Shown here one piece after another: positions 55,169 to 63,778 of a stretch of 64,000 nucleotides of DNA. The stretch comes from an uncultured Clostridia bacterium (GTDB lineage: Bacteria > Bacillota > Clostridia > Christensenellales > UBA1242). The notes below the pieces were generated by a model, which saw only the letters and a program-made list of their open reading frames with translations, did no database searches and was not told the origin of the DNA. The stretch covers positions 62,001 to 126,000 of the forward strand of contig CAKVFE010000003.1 in NCBI GenBank assembly GCA_934746645.1, written 5' to 3'. The position numbers and the translations under genes are program-made. How positions within the stretch are numbered: the first letter of the stretch is position 1; the number at the start of each line of letters is the position of its first letter.

Positions 55169-57544
55169 ATGAATAAAGATAATTTTTATTTTGGATATAC
55201 CAATTTTATTAATTCAATAGAGAAAAAACAAGAACATTTAAAGGTAGTTGCTTCATATAAGTATTTGCTTCCATTTCCTTATATCCCTTATGCAGATATA
55301 GCAAAAAAGGATAGAGAAAAAGAGATTATCAATTCTATAGCAAAATCTGGCGAAATGTTTTTTATGGCTATTCCTACTTTTATAGACGAATATGCTGATA
55401 CAAAAGAAAAATACCATAAAGTGGGCTTAGTATGTAGATTTGAACGCACAGGTCAAAATGATGCCAATGGTATGACATATTTTTGCAACCCAATTTATTT
55501 TGCTAATGTCGTTAATGTTGTAGAAGAAAATGGTTTTGAATATGCGACAACTCAACCTCAAGAGATGAAAAGTGATAGTTCATTGATGGATTCTTTGGTA
55601 GATAAAACTAGAAATTGGTACTTTAATTATATTGATTATGCCAATAAAAAGATTAATCCAGAGTTGGTAGAATATATCAAAGAAGTTGAAGACCCATTTG
55701 TTATGGCTTGCCTAATGATGTCAACTATTGATGCTGACCAACACGAACAATATCAATTTATGGAAGAAGAAAATCTTGTTGCTAGACTAGAACAGTTGTG
55801 TGTTTTGCTTAATAGATTATTCTCTTACGAAACACTTAATAAAAACATAGATGCAAAAATCAAACAAGACAACGAACAACATCAAAAAGAAGCTTATATT
55901 AAAGAGCGTATTAAATATCTTAATAAAGAAATTGGCGAAGACGATGAATTTGGTGCAATGGAAAAGAAAGTTAAAGATTGCAAAATGCCAAAGTCAACAG
56001 AAGATTATGTCTTAGACCAAATCAGAAAACTTTCAAAAATTCCTCCAATGGCAGCTGATTATAATGTTATTAAAAACTATATCGAAACAGTAGTTGAACT
56101 TCCTTGGTCAAAATACACTACAGACAATATTGATATTGCTCACGCAAGAAAAGTATTAGATGACGAGCATTATGGACTAGAAAAAGTAAAGACTAGAATA
56201 CTAGAGTATCTTGCTGTACTTAAACTTAATGATAAAGTTAGTGGCCAAATACTATGTTTGGTCGGTGCACCGGGAGTAGGTAAGACAAGTATAGCAAAAT
56301 CAGTAGCCAATGCTTTAGGTCGTAAATTTGTCAAACTTACATTGGGTGGTGTACACGATGAAAGCGAGATAAGAGGACATAGAAAGACTTATGTTGGTGC
56401 TATGGTTGGTAAGATTATATACAATATAAAACTTGCAGGCACCAACAATCCAGTATTCCTATTGGACGAAATAGACAAACTTACTTCTGATATTCACGGT
56501 GATCCAGCTAGTGCATTGTTGGAAGTATTGGATCCACAACAAAATGCTACATTTAGAGATAACTTCTTGGAAGTTCCTTATGATCTAAGTAAAGTTATAT
56601 TTATTGCAACAGCCAACTATGTTGACCGTATACCAGCACCACTTAGAGATCGTATGGAAATTATTAATGTTGATAGTTATACAGCTAATGAAAAAGTCGA
56701 GATAGCAAAACAACATTTGATACCAAAACAATTAAAAGAAAATGGTATTAAAGAAGGAAGTCTAGTAATAAGTGATGATGTTTTGTATCATATTATAGAC
56801 GAATATACTTATGAAGCAGGTGTTAGAAATCTTGAAAGATTAATAGCTAAAATATGTAGACAGTTGGCAGTTAAACTTGTTGATAATCCAGATGAAAAAT
56901 TGCCTTGGGTTATTACTCAAAAAATGTTGCCAATAGTTCTTAACGAACCACCAGTAACCAATCACGGTGTAAGAAAACAACCTGAAGTTGGTGTTGGATA
57001 TGGTTTAGGTTGGAGTCCTTATGGTGGAAGTGTACTTACTTTAGAAGGTGTTTCATTAAAGGGTAAAGGCAACCTTGTTGTAACTGGTAACTTAAAAAAT
57101 GTTATGCAAGAAAGTTGTAAGATAGCTTATACTGTAGCTAAGAGATGTGTTAATTCTAGTGTTGATTACAACAAACTTGATATACATATCAATGCTTGCG
57201 AAGGTGGAGTACAAAAAGATGGACCAAGTGCTGGTGTAGTACTTGCGTTGGTTATTTATAGTGTACTAACCAATAAAAAGATATCCAATCAATATGCAAT
57301 GACAGGAGAGATAAGCTTAACTGGACAAGTATATGCAATAGGTGGACTAAGAGAAAAACTTTATGCTTGTGTACAAAACGGTATTGAAAATGTAATTGTT
57401 CCTTTGGAAAATAAAAAAGATATTAAGTTTGTACCTAGTGAAATAACAGACAAATTAAATATACATTATGTAAGTACATTTGATGAAGTATTAAAACTAG
57501 CTATAGTAGGTGATAAAAATGAAAATAACAAAAAGCGTGTTTAA
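55169..57544 (+). CDS. lon: ATP-dependent protease Lon (LonA)
   Basis: Cytosolic AAA+ serine protease for misfolded and regulatory proteins. 791 residues. The N-terminal substrate domain (~1-260) is diverged. Walker A is GAPGVGKT (366-373), then FLLDEIDKL, and the arginine-finger region APLRDRMEII. The protease domain carries Ser687 in KDGPSAG and Lys730 in GGLREK, the 43-residue spacing of the catalytic dyad. AAAAGG precedes the ATG. Two promoters lie upstream. It overlaps engB by 26 nt, the conserved lonA-ysxC pairing of Firmicutes. Confidence 0.97.
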   Translation: MNKDNFYFGYTNFINSIEKKQEHLKVVASYKYLLPFPYIPYADIAKKDREKEIINSIAKSGEMFFMAIPTFIDEYADTKEKYHKVGLVCRFERTGQNDANGMTYFCNPIYFANVVNVVEENGFEYATTQPQEMKSDSSLMDSLVDKTRNWYFNYIDYANKKINPELVEYIKEVEDPFVMACLMMSTIDADQHEQYQFMEEENLVARLEQLCVLLNRLFSYETLNKNIDAKIKQDNEQHQKEAYIKERIKYLNKEIGEDDEFGAMEKKVKDCKMPKSTEDYVLDQIRKLSKIPPMAADYNVIKNYIETVVELPWSKYTTDNIDIAHARKVLDDEHYGLEKVKTRILEYLAVLKLNDKVSGQILCLVGAPGVGKTSIAKSVANALGRKFVKLTLGGVHDESEIRGHRKTYVGAMVGKIIYNIKLAGTNNPVFLLDEIDKLTSDIHGDPASALLEVLDPQQNATFRDNFLEVPYDLSKVIFIATANYVDRIPAPLRDRMEIINVDSYTANEKVEIAKQHLIPKQLKENGIKEGSLVISDDVLYHIIDEYTYEAGVRNLERLIAKICRQLAVKLVDNPDEKLPWVITQKMLPIVLNEPPVTNHGVRKQPEVGVGYGLGWSPYGGSVLTLEGVSLKGKGNLVVTGNLKNVMQESCKIAYTVAKRCVNSSVDYNKLDIHINACEGGVQKDGPSAGVVLALVIYSVLTNKKISNQYAMTGEISLTGQVYAIGGLREKLYACVQNGIENVIVPLENKKDIKFVPSEITDKLNIHYVSTFDEVLKLAIVGDKNENNKKRV

Positions 57545-58130
57545 GACAAGTGTTGCTAGTCCATCAAAAATTTTGATAGACGAAAAAGATCAAATAGCAT
57601 TTGTAGGTAGAAGTAATGTTGGTAAAAGTAGTCTTATCAATATGTTGGTAAACAACTCAAAATTGTGTAAGACTTCATCTACACCGGGTCGTACTAGACT
57701 AATCAATTATTTTACTATAAATGATGATTTCTATTTTGTAGATTTACCGGGTTATGGTTATGCACAAGCTAGTCATAAAGATGTTGCAAGTTGGCAACAA
57801 CTTATCGAACCATATCTTATCAATAATCCAAAATTGAAGTGTGTTGTAGCACTAGTTGATGTAAGACATGACCCTACTGCACAAGATGCACAAATGATCA
57901 ATTATCTACATTATTACCAAATACCATTCGTGATTGTGGCAACAAAGTGTGACAAATTGCCAAAAAGTAAGGTTAAGCCTGCACTTACAAAAATGGCAAA
58001 CATACTAAAAGTTGGTGCTCAAAATGTTTATGGGGTTAGTAGCGAAACACAATATGGTAAACAAGAACTACTTAACAAACTTGACCAATTTAGATTGGTA
58101 GACAATCAAATAGATGAAGTAGAAGAATAA
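57519..58130 (+). CDS. engB: Ribosome biogenesis GTPase EngB/YsxC
   Basis: Essential-type GTPase in 50S subunit assembly. 203 residues. G motifs: GRSNVGKSS (G1), TPGRTRLINYF (G2), DLPGYGYA (G3), ATKCDK (G4) and VSSET (G5). The ATG at 57519 with TAGGTGAT upstream is preferred over the GTG three codons earlier. It is translated from within the end of lon, so expression is coupled. No terminator is seen before 58172. Confidence 0.97.
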   Translation: MKITKSVFKTSVASPSKILIDEKDQIAFVGRSNVGKSSLINMLVNNSKLCKTSSTPGRTRLINYFTINDDFYFVDLPGYGYAQASHKDVASWQQLIEPYLINNPKLKCVVALVDVRHDPTAQDAQMINYLHYYQIPFVIVATKCDKLPKSKVKPALTKMANILKVGAQNVYGVSSETQYGKQELLNKLDQFRLVDNQIDEVEE

Positions 58131-58171
58131 TTTTTAATCTTTAAAATTAATAATAATTAATATTTATAATT

Positions 58172-58205
58172 AAAGTATATGACTAATAATCATATACTTT
58201 TTTTA
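58172..58205 (+). terminator. Terminator after lon-engB
   Basis: AAAGTATATGA/TCATATACTTT with T run. Confidence 0.88.
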
Positions 58206-58302
58206 ATATTTTTTATAATTCATTTTATTTTTATTGGTAACTTTTTTTTAGCTAATTCATATAGTGTAATATACAGGCTTATTAAATAGGAGGTAAACAT
58301 AT

Positions 58303-58959
58303 ATGTCATTTTATTCAGGAAGTAGAAATGCTTTTTGCCCGGGACCTATTACTGGCAATCCTTTGAATGGCTTGTGTGAAAAAGCATGTATTCATGCAAA
58401 GAAAGTTTTTGACGCTTGTCTTCGTCAAATGCAAGAAACAGATGTTCAAGTAACAGTTACCGATTACATACCTGCCAATCCTACTCAACCATTAACTTTT
58501 GTAAGTGTTAATGCTTTGCCAACTCAAACTACTATTAACAATCTTGTTGTAGATAGATTTGAAGACAAACCATGTTTTGCAAGAGTAAGTGGTGAAGTGG
58601 AAGTACCTATAGAAGTTCATTATACTGATGCCAATGGTGTAGCTGGTGTTGGAAGAAGTACAGTCACAGTTAATAGTGATGTTGTACTTTATGTTCCACA
58701 ACCAAGTGTTGTACCATTTACGGTAGAAGCATATTGCAACTGTCTAAGTCCAGATGGCGAGTATGTGGGCAATAATGTATTTAGCTTAGACTTCTGTCTA
58801 GCATTAATACTAAGAGTGGTAGTAGAGGCAGAGATACTTGTACCAAGTTATGGATATTGTCCTATACCACCTTGTCAAGAATTTACTCAAGATGCATGCT
58901 CAGGATTCTTTGAATTACCATTGTATCCAGCACAGCAACCTGTAGCCAATGCTAACTAG
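58303..58959 (+). CDS. Cysteine-rich protein of unknown function (218 aa)
   Basis: Ten or so cysteines are clustered at the ends: FCPGP, LCEKACIHAKKVFDACLRQ, CNCLS, and YCPIPPCQEF with DACSGFFELPLYP. A beta-rich middle (~45-185) has VEVPIEVHYTDANGVAG. There is no signal peptide. A very strong AGGAGG site precedes the ATG, suggesting high expression. The layout reminds me of uncharacterised clostridial proteins that may belong to spore or cell-surface layers, but the resemblance is weak and no sporulation gene is in the window. Flanked by terminators, so monocistronic. Confidence 0.65.
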   Translation: MSFYSGSRNAFCPGPITGNPLNGLCEKACIHAKKVFDACLRQMQETDVQVTVTDYIPANPTQPLTFVSVNALPTQTTINNLVVDRFEDKPCFARVSGEVEVPIEVHYTDANGVAGVGRSTVTVNSDVVLYVPQPSVVPFTVEAYCNCLSPDGEYVGNNVFSLDFCLALILRVVVEAEILVPSYGYCPIPPCQEFTQDACSGFFELPLYPAQQPVANAN

Positions 58960-58972
58960 TTAGTGTGGTATT

Positions 58973-59004
58973 AAGATGTGTATTAAAAGTACACATCTTT
59001 TTTA
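58973..59004 (+). terminator. Terminator after Cys-rich gene
   Basis: AAGATGTGTA/TACACATCTT with T run. Confidence 0.9.
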
Positions 59005-59124
59005 TTGATAAATTTAACATTAAAATGATTTAAGTGTTCAAGTGAAAATATAAAATGATTAAAAAATATAACTTGTGTTTAGTTTTTATATCCCAGTATT
59101 AAATAAAAATTATGATAGTATCAG

Positions 59125-59162
59125 TTTTGGATATTAAGTTTAAAATTTTTTGATATCCAAAA
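59125..59162. repeat. Inverted repeat TTTTGGATAT/ATATCCAAAA
   Basis: Ten-bp arms with an 18-nt loop just before the promoter at 59169. Possible operator. Confidence 0.4.
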
Positions 59163-59168
59163 TAACTA

Positions 59169-59197
59169 TTGAAAAAATATCTTTAATGTAGTAAACT
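59169..59197 (+). promoter_or_regulatory. Promoter of the 488-residue gene
   Basis: TTGAAA (59169-59174), 17-bp spacer, TAAACT (59192-59197). Confidence 0.65.
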
Positions 59198-59225
59198 ATT
59201 AGTAGATAAAAATTTTGGAGGGAAT

Positions 59226-60692
59226 ATGCTAAATACAAGTTTGATAACCTCAGAAATGAATGATGAGTTGTGTGAATTAGAGCGTGTCAATTATATGCTT
59301 ATGGTTACCAATAAACAATATAGAGCTTGCCAAAATGAAGGAGTATCAGAAAGAGCTAGAAAGTACTTTGATGAAAAACTTCAATTTCTATCCGAATATT
59401 ACGATACACTTGTTAATGAGATAAAAAAAGAATATAGTAATAGAAGATTTGAAGATACTCAGTTAATTAATGAAAAAACTGAAAAATTTAGAAATTTGTT
59501 TTTGCAAGAATATCCAGAATGTGGTGGCAAGTTTGAAGACAAATTTGATAAATATGGCAATAGTACATATCTTCCTTTCCAAGAAGATTTTTATAAATTT
59601 TGTTCTGGTGAACCAACATTAAGAGATGATATGTTGTTTTATGCGTATACAAATTTTGTTTCTTCAAAATTGATTGAAGCACAATATGACAATTTCTTTG
59701 AACTGCTTAATGGTATTGTTGAACAAATCAATGAATATGGTGTAAGACCTATATGGGGACAACAATTAAGTGAAAATCTAAAAGAAGTACCAGCTTGGGC
59801 AGTTGCTAATATCAATGATATAGCCAATGGTAAAAGATTGGAAACAAAAAATGATTTAAGAAAAGTCGCTATGCAAAATCTTAATCTTAAAAAGATGGTT
59901 AAAAAGAATGGTAGTGACCCAGTAAGTATTGCTAAATATAAAGAATTGGTACATAAAGTAAACAAACTAGAAAGCGAAATTGTTTTAAACGATAAAATAA
60001 TTGCAAGCAGTAACAATCCTGCTTGTAGAGCAGATTGTTTAACTTATGGTTGGAGATTTAGAGATACTGGATTATTGTCAATAATTGACAACATAACTAA
60101 ATTTGTAAACAATGTTCCTAGAGATATATTAAACATTGATGAAGAGCGTACAAAAATGATTGTTACTAATAGAGAAATAAATGACATAGTTGAGTATGCA
60201 AAAAATCAACTAGAAACATTAGAACCAACTTTAGTTTTGGCAAAAGTAAGCAATCAACCTATATCTTTTAAATTAAAAGATTATGAGTATTCAAAAAATG
60301 CAATAATGTTTATTGATACAATGCACAAATATAATTCTGCTAGAACTATGGAACTTAATGAACAATTAAAAAATAGAAAACTAAAACCAAAGCAAGTTAA
60401 AGAAATTAATTCCGAATTAGACAAAATTAATGATTGTATTTCTAGTTATGATATTGCAAAATTTACTACACCTTATGGCGTAGTTAAATATGTCAATGGA
60501 CAATTAATCAACACTCTAAATAATACTCCTATAAGCATATCTAAATTGGATACATATAGATGTGTAGAAGGTAAGACAATGGAAAGATTGGATAGAGATG
60601 GTGTAATTGTTGAAAGTACATCAGTAAAAAATATGGAAAAACTATTAGTTAATGTCTATGATAGATACAAAAATGCAGGAAGAGGAATGTAA
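59226..60692 (+). CDS. Helical protein of unknown function (488 aa)
   Basis: Not recognised. Cytosolic, no membrane segment or signal peptide. Mostly helical, with coiled-coil-like stretches near 30-90, 215-265 and 375-410. A CRADCLTYGWRFRD patch sits mid-protein. The C-terminus is a small domain ending MEKLLVNVYDRYKNAGRGM. GGAGGG precedes the ATG. It joins the 1410-, 742-, 462- and 318-residue proteins as a group of large proteins here without known homologues that I can name. Confidence 0.75.
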   Translation: MLNTSLITSEMNDELCELERVNYMLMVTNKQYRACQNEGVSERARKYFDEKLQFLSEYYDTLVNEIKKEYSNRRFEDTQLINEKTEKFRNLFLQEYPECGGKFEDKFDKYGNSTYLPFQEDFYKFCSGEPTLRDDMLFYAYTNFVSSKLIEAQYDNFFELLNGIVEQINEYGVRPIWGQQLSENLKEVPAWAVANINDIANGKRLETKNDLRKVAMQNLNLKKMVKKNGSDPVSIAKYKELVHKVNKLESEIVLNDKIIASSNNPACRADCLTYGWRFRDTGLLSIIDNITKFVNNVPRDILNIDEERTKMIVTNREINDIVEYAKNQLETLEPTLVLAKVSNQPISFKLKDYEYSKNAIMFIDTMHKYNSARTMELNEQLKNRKLKPKQVKEINSELDKINDCISSYDIAKFTTPYGVVKYVNGQLINTLNNTPISISKLDTYRCVEGKTMERLDRDGVIVESTSVKNMEKLLVNVYDRYKNAGRGM

Positions 60693-60694
60693 TT

Positions 60695-60722
60695 AAAATA
60701 CCGAGCAATCGGTATTTTTTTG
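60695..60722 (+). terminator. Terminator after 488-residue gene
   Basis: AAAATACCGA-GCAA-TCGGTATTTT with T run. Confidence 0.9.
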
Positions 60723-60753
60723 TAAATTATATATATTCTTGATATATATTTAA

Positions 60754-60782
60754 TTGTTAAAACAATATAGATTTGATAAAAT
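60754..60782 (+). promoter_or_regulatory. Promoter of metallophosphoesterase gene
   Basis: TTGTTA (60754-60759), 17-bp spacer, TAAAAT (60777-60782). Confidence 0.68.
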
Positions 60783-60799
60783 AATATACGGAGATATTT

Positions 60800-61501
60800 A
60801 TGAAAGTATATGCAATTTCAGATTTACATTTAAGTATCAATAGCAATAAACCAATGAACATATTTGGACCTGTTTGGGACGGATACTTAGAAAAAATTGA
60901 AGAAAGTTGGAAAGAAAAAGGTGTCACAGATGATGACATTGTTTTGATTGCAGGCGATTTAAGTTGGGCTATGAAACTTAATGACGCTATAGCAGATTTG
61001 GAATATATATCCAAAATGGGTAAAGGTAAAAAAGTTGTTATAAGAGGCAACCACGATTATTGGTGGAGTAGTATTTCTGCATTGCGTGGAGTTTTGCCTT
61101 ATGGTATGTACGCCTTGCAAAATGACGCTGTAAAGATTGGAGATTATATTATTTGTGGTACTAGAGGGTGGACTGTACCTGAAGTAGCACACAAAACTCC
61201 TGAAGATGAGAAAATATATAAAAGGGAAGTCATTAGACTTGAACTTAGTTTGCAAGATGCAAAAAGACTACAAACCAACAACGAAACTATAATTTGTATG
61301 ATGCACTATCCACCATTTAATAGTAAACTTGAAGATAGTGACTATACTCAATTATTTGAAAAATATGGTATATCAACTGTAGTTTATGGACATTTGCACT
61401 CTTATGATAAAAAACAAAAACTAGTTGTTACCAAAAATGGTGTTACATATTATCTTACAAGTTGTGACTTAGTAGGCAACAAACTTATAGATATTATGTA
61501 G
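60800..61501 (+). CDS. Calcineurin-like metallophosphoesterase
   Basis: 233 residues. Dimetal motifs in order: ISDLHLS (residues 6-12), IAGDLSWA, RGNHDYWW, MMHYPPF and VYGHLHS. This matches the YkuE/predicted phosphohydrolase group of Firmicutes. No signal peptide, so cytosolic. Substrate unknown. CGGAGA precedes the ATG by 9 nt. tRNA-Thr follows 42 nt later, with no promoter of its own that I can see, and may be co-transcribed. Confidence 0.9.
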   Translation: MKVYAISDLHLSINSNKPMNIFGPVWDGYLEKIEESWKEKGVTDDDIVLIAGDLSWAMKLNDAIADLEYISKMGKGKKVVIRGNHDYWWSSISALRGVLPYGMYALQNDAVKIGDYIICGTRGWTVPEVAHKTPEDEKIYKREVIRLELSLQDAKRLQTNNETIICMMHYPPFNSKLEDSDYTQLFEKYGISTVVYGHLHSYDKKQKLVVTKNGVTYYLTSCDLVGNKLIDIM

Positions 61502-61519
61502 TATAAGTTTATAAAAAAA

Positions 61520-61540
61520 TTAGGCATATATTGTGCCTAA
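61520..61540 (-). terminator. Hairpin with minus-strand T run before tRNA-Thr
   Basis: TTAGGCA-TATATTG-TGCCTAA. The T run is on the minus strand only, so it does not end the plus-strand transcript. Confidence 0.35.
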
Positions 61541-61543
61541 TAT

Positions 61544-61619
61544 GCTGATGTGGCTCAGTTGGTAGAGCAATGCATTCGTAATGCGTAGGCCGTGGGTTCG
61601 AGTCCCACCATCAGCTCCA
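61544..61619 (+). tRNA. tRNA-Thr(CGT)
   Basis: Acceptor GCTGATG/CATCAGC, anticodon loop TTCGTAA in stem ATGCA/TGCGT, CCA encoded. It reads ACG, a rare codon in such an AT-rich genome. Confidence 0.96.
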
Positions 61620-61640
61620 ATAATATTTATTAACATATAT

Positions 61641-61677
61641 CCTTACTGGGGAATTTTTCCTAGTGAGGTGTTTTTTA
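61641..61677 (+). terminator. Terminator after tRNA-Thr
   Basis: CCTTACTGGGGAA/TTCCTAGTGAGG with T run. Confidence 0.85.
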
Positions 61678-61708
61678 TTTAAAATAAATGCAATATTGAT
61701 AGCGCTTA

Positions 61709-61717
61709 TGGTATAAT
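61709..61717 (+). promoter_or_regulatory. Extended -10 promoter of TfoX-like gene
   Basis: TGGTATAAT (61709-61717); no good -35. The ATG is 19 nt downstream with AAAGGAG between. Confidence 0.55.
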
Positions 61718-61735
61718 CGGAGAAAGGAGTTAATT

Positions 61736-62026
61736 ATGGCTTCAAGTGTAGAGTATAGAGATTTTATTTTGGATCAACTATCAGATTTAAATCCGACATA
61801 CAAATCTATGATGGGTGAATATTTGATATATGTTAATGGTATTTATTTTGGTGGTATATTTGATGATAGGTTCTTATTGAAAATCACTGAAACAAATAAC
61901 AACTATAGACTAAGCAAAGTTTTGCCTTATGAAAATGCAAAACAAATGTACTTAGTCGAAAATGTAGACGATAGAAAATATCTTACATTGTTGGTATTAG
62001 ATACTATTAAGGGTTTAAAAAAGTAA
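61736..62026 (+). CDS. TfoX N-terminal-domain-like protein (96 aa)
   Basis: Small single-domain protein. YRDFILDQLSDL, KSMMGEYLIYVNGIYFGGIFDDRFLLKIT and LPYENAKQMYLVENVDD fit the TfoX N-terminal domain (PF04993). In gammaproteobacteria TfoX promotes competence, but stand-alone Firmicutes copies have no known role. It is 12 nt before the S51-type peptidase gene and shares its transcript. Confidence 0.82.
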   Translation: MASSVEYRDFILDQLSDLNPTYKSMMGEYLIYVNGIYFGGIFDDRFLLKITETNNNYRLSKVLPYENAKQMYLVENVDDRKYLTLLVLDTIKGLKK

Positions 62027-62038
62027 TAGGAGTGGAGT

Positions 62039-62809
62039 ATGAAAGCAATATTTTTAACTAGTTATATTGGTGGTTGCAAGACTATAATAAATGGCAACAA
62101 TATATATAAAGAAATAGTAAAATGTGATAATTCTAATGGTTTTATTGATAAATTGAAAGAAGTTTGTTCAAAGATAAACAAGATGACATTTGTTGCAAGC
62201 AATCCTGATAGCTCTTTAAAAACAGATGAACACGCTAATATCACAAAAGATGCACTTAATTTAGACGGCTTTGAAATAAAAGAATTGACAATAATAGACC
62301 ATAGTTTTGTTGGCGATATAGAAAAAACTATATTGTCTTCGGATATGGTATTTTTAGCTGGTGGCAATGTGCCTATGCAAAACAAGTATTTTAAAGAAAT
62401 ACATCTAAAACAAATACTTCAAAAATATACTGGAGTTTTGATAGGTCAAAGTGCTGGCAGTATGAATTGTAGTGATGTCGTTTATACTCAACCTGAAGAA
62501 GTAGAAGAATTTGATGATGTTAATTACAAAAGAATTATTAGTGGATTAGGAGTGGTTGATTTTGCTATAATGCCACATATTAATAGTGCTAATGAGATAG
62601 ATGAATATGGACATCCAAGTGTTATGCAGATGTGTTTGAAAGATTCCTATCAAATACCACATTATGGGATTTGTGATTATGGTTTTATAGAAATAATCAA
62701 TCATAATGCAGTAGCTTATGGCAAAACATATCTTATTGACAATGGTGTATGTAAACAAATTTGTGATGACGGACAAAGTGTTGCTATATCAAAATTGTCT
62801 ATGCACTAG
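62039..62809 (+). CDS. Peptidase S51-like (class I amidotransferase fold) protein
   Basis: 256 residues. The nucleophile elbow GQSAGSMN puts Ser138 where dipeptidase E and cyanophycinase have theirs; FLAGGNVPMQN and DFAIMPHINS with a candidate catalytic His follow the family. This group cleaves Asp-containing dipeptides or related amides; the exact substrate is open. GGAG precedes the ATG. Cytosolic. No cyanophycin synthetase is in the window. Confidence 0.82.
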   Translation: MKAIFLTSYIGGCKTIINGNNIYKEIVKCDNSNGFIDKLKEVCSKINKMTFVASNPDSSLKTDEHANITKDALNLDGFEIKELTIIDHSFVGDIEKTILSSDMVFLAGGNVPMQNKYFKEIHLKQILQKYTGVLIGQSAGSMNCSDVVYTQPEEVEEFDDVNYKRIISGLGVVDFAIMPHINSANEIDEYGHPSVMQMCLKDSYQIPHYGICDYGFIEIINHNAVAYGKTYLIDNGVCKQICDDGQSVAISKLSMH

Positions 62810-62827
62810 TTGGTAACAAGTGGTATC

Positions 62828-62892
62828 ATAGTTAGTAAATGGTATTTGGCTATCTGTCGTAGTTGCCGAATGTTTGGCATTGATAGTTAGTA
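62828..62892. repeat. Direct repeat ATAGTTAGTA x2 in a 250-bp spacer
   Basis: ATAGTTAGTA at 62828-62837 and 62883-62892 in a stretch less AT-rich than other spacers and rich in TTTGGC/GGTAT pieces. No ORF of note; may be a decayed gene end. Confidence 0.25.
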
Positions 62893-62960
62893 TAGTTTGC
62901 CTAATCGCAAAAAAGAAAAAATATCAATATTAGATTTATGTGTTAAGAATATATAAAACA

Positions 62961-62992
62961 AAAAACTGAAAGAATTTTCTTTCAGTTTTTTT
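62961..62992 (+). terminator. Terminator after S51-like gene
   Basis: AAAAACTGAAAGAA/TTCTTTCAGTTTTT with T run. It lies 150 nt past the stop. Confidence 0.88.
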
Positions 62993-63026
62993 AATCAACA
63001 ATTAATTTTCAAATTAAATGTTGATG

Positions 63027-63035
63027 TGGTATAAT
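63027..63035 (+). promoter_or_regulatory. Extended -10 promoter of the glycosylase-like gene
   Basis: TGGTATAAT (63027-63035) with a weak TTTCAA 17 bp upstream. Confidence 0.55.
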
Positions 63036-63059
63036 TGTTGTAATGTATAAGGGGTAAAT

Positions 63060-63695
63060 ATGAAAAAACAAATTGTTAATCCAGTATTAAGACAACCTAT
63101 GCTTAATGGTATTATGCCTGTGTGGGATAGTAACAGCCAAATATTGATGTTGGGTTCAATAACTGCTACAGATGGTATGAAAAAAGGTTTTTATTATGCG
63201 AGTCAACGCAACCAGTTTTGGCAGTTATTGGATTGTGTTTTGGGTACAACTTGTTTTTCAGATTTAAAAGACCAATTAAAAAACAACTATGATAATTATA
63301 AGAATGGTTTGATTGATTTTGATATTTTTGAAGATAACAAAAACAAAATTAAAGAAACAATGGCTTTTGAATTAACAAAAAGAAAAATTGCTATTTGTGA
63401 TGTATTTTTGCAATGTTATTTTAACAACAATAGTTCGCTTGATAATGATATTATTCTTAATGACCCATTGTATCCAGCGATGTCTAATAAAGAAACAATA
63501 AAAAATATTATTGATAATTCTAATATAAAATATGTCGTTGTTAATAGCCGATTTGTGCAAAAACAATTTGAAAAAATGCACATAACTGGTGACTTTGAAG
63601 TTAAATATGTTGTTAGTCCATCTCCAAGAAAAGGGAGTATTGATAGTAAATTATCTAGTTGGCAATCAGTATTTAACGAATTGAATAAGGATTGA
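63060..63695 (+). CDS. Uracil-DNA-glycosylase-superfamily protein (family 6/HDG-like)
   Basis: Predicted base-excision-repair glycosylase. 211 residues. The motif ILMLGSITATDGMKKGFYYASQRNQFWQLL is split here by residues 28-57 and corresponds to the LGSxP...GFYYA.p.N.FW block of hypoxanthine/uracil glycosylases. CDVFLQC and the C-terminal VVSPSPRKGS fit the other active-site loop. The middle insertion (~65-100) is longer than usual. AAGGGG precedes the ATG. Substrate base (U or hypoxanthine) cannot be decided. Confidence 0.82.
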   Translation: MKKQIVNPVLRQPMLNGIMPVWDSNSQILMLGSITATDGMKKGFYYASQRNQFWQLLDCVLGTTCFSDLKDQLKNNYDNYKNGLIDFDIFEDNKNKIKETMAFELTKRKIAICDVFLQCYFNNNSSLDNDIILNDPLYPAMSNKETIKNIIDNSNIKYVVVNSRFVQKQFEKMHITGDFEVKYVVSPSPRKGSIDSKLSSWQSVFNELNKD

Positions 63696-63725
63696 TAATA
63701 TTAATTACGTAAAAAAAATAATATG

Positions 63726-63734
63726 TGATATACT
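63726..63734 (+). promoter_or_regulatory. Extended -10 promoter of the G-tract gene
   Basis: TGATATACT at 63726-63734; no good -35. The ATG is 45 nt downstream. Confidence 0.5.
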
Positions 63735-63778
63735 TATAAAAAATAGATTATAAAATTATGTTTAAATAAGGAAGTAGT

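Noticed and set aside
61520..61540. Terminator of the metallophosphoesterase gene
   Set aside because: The hairpin has no T run on the plus strand; only the minus strand would terminate.
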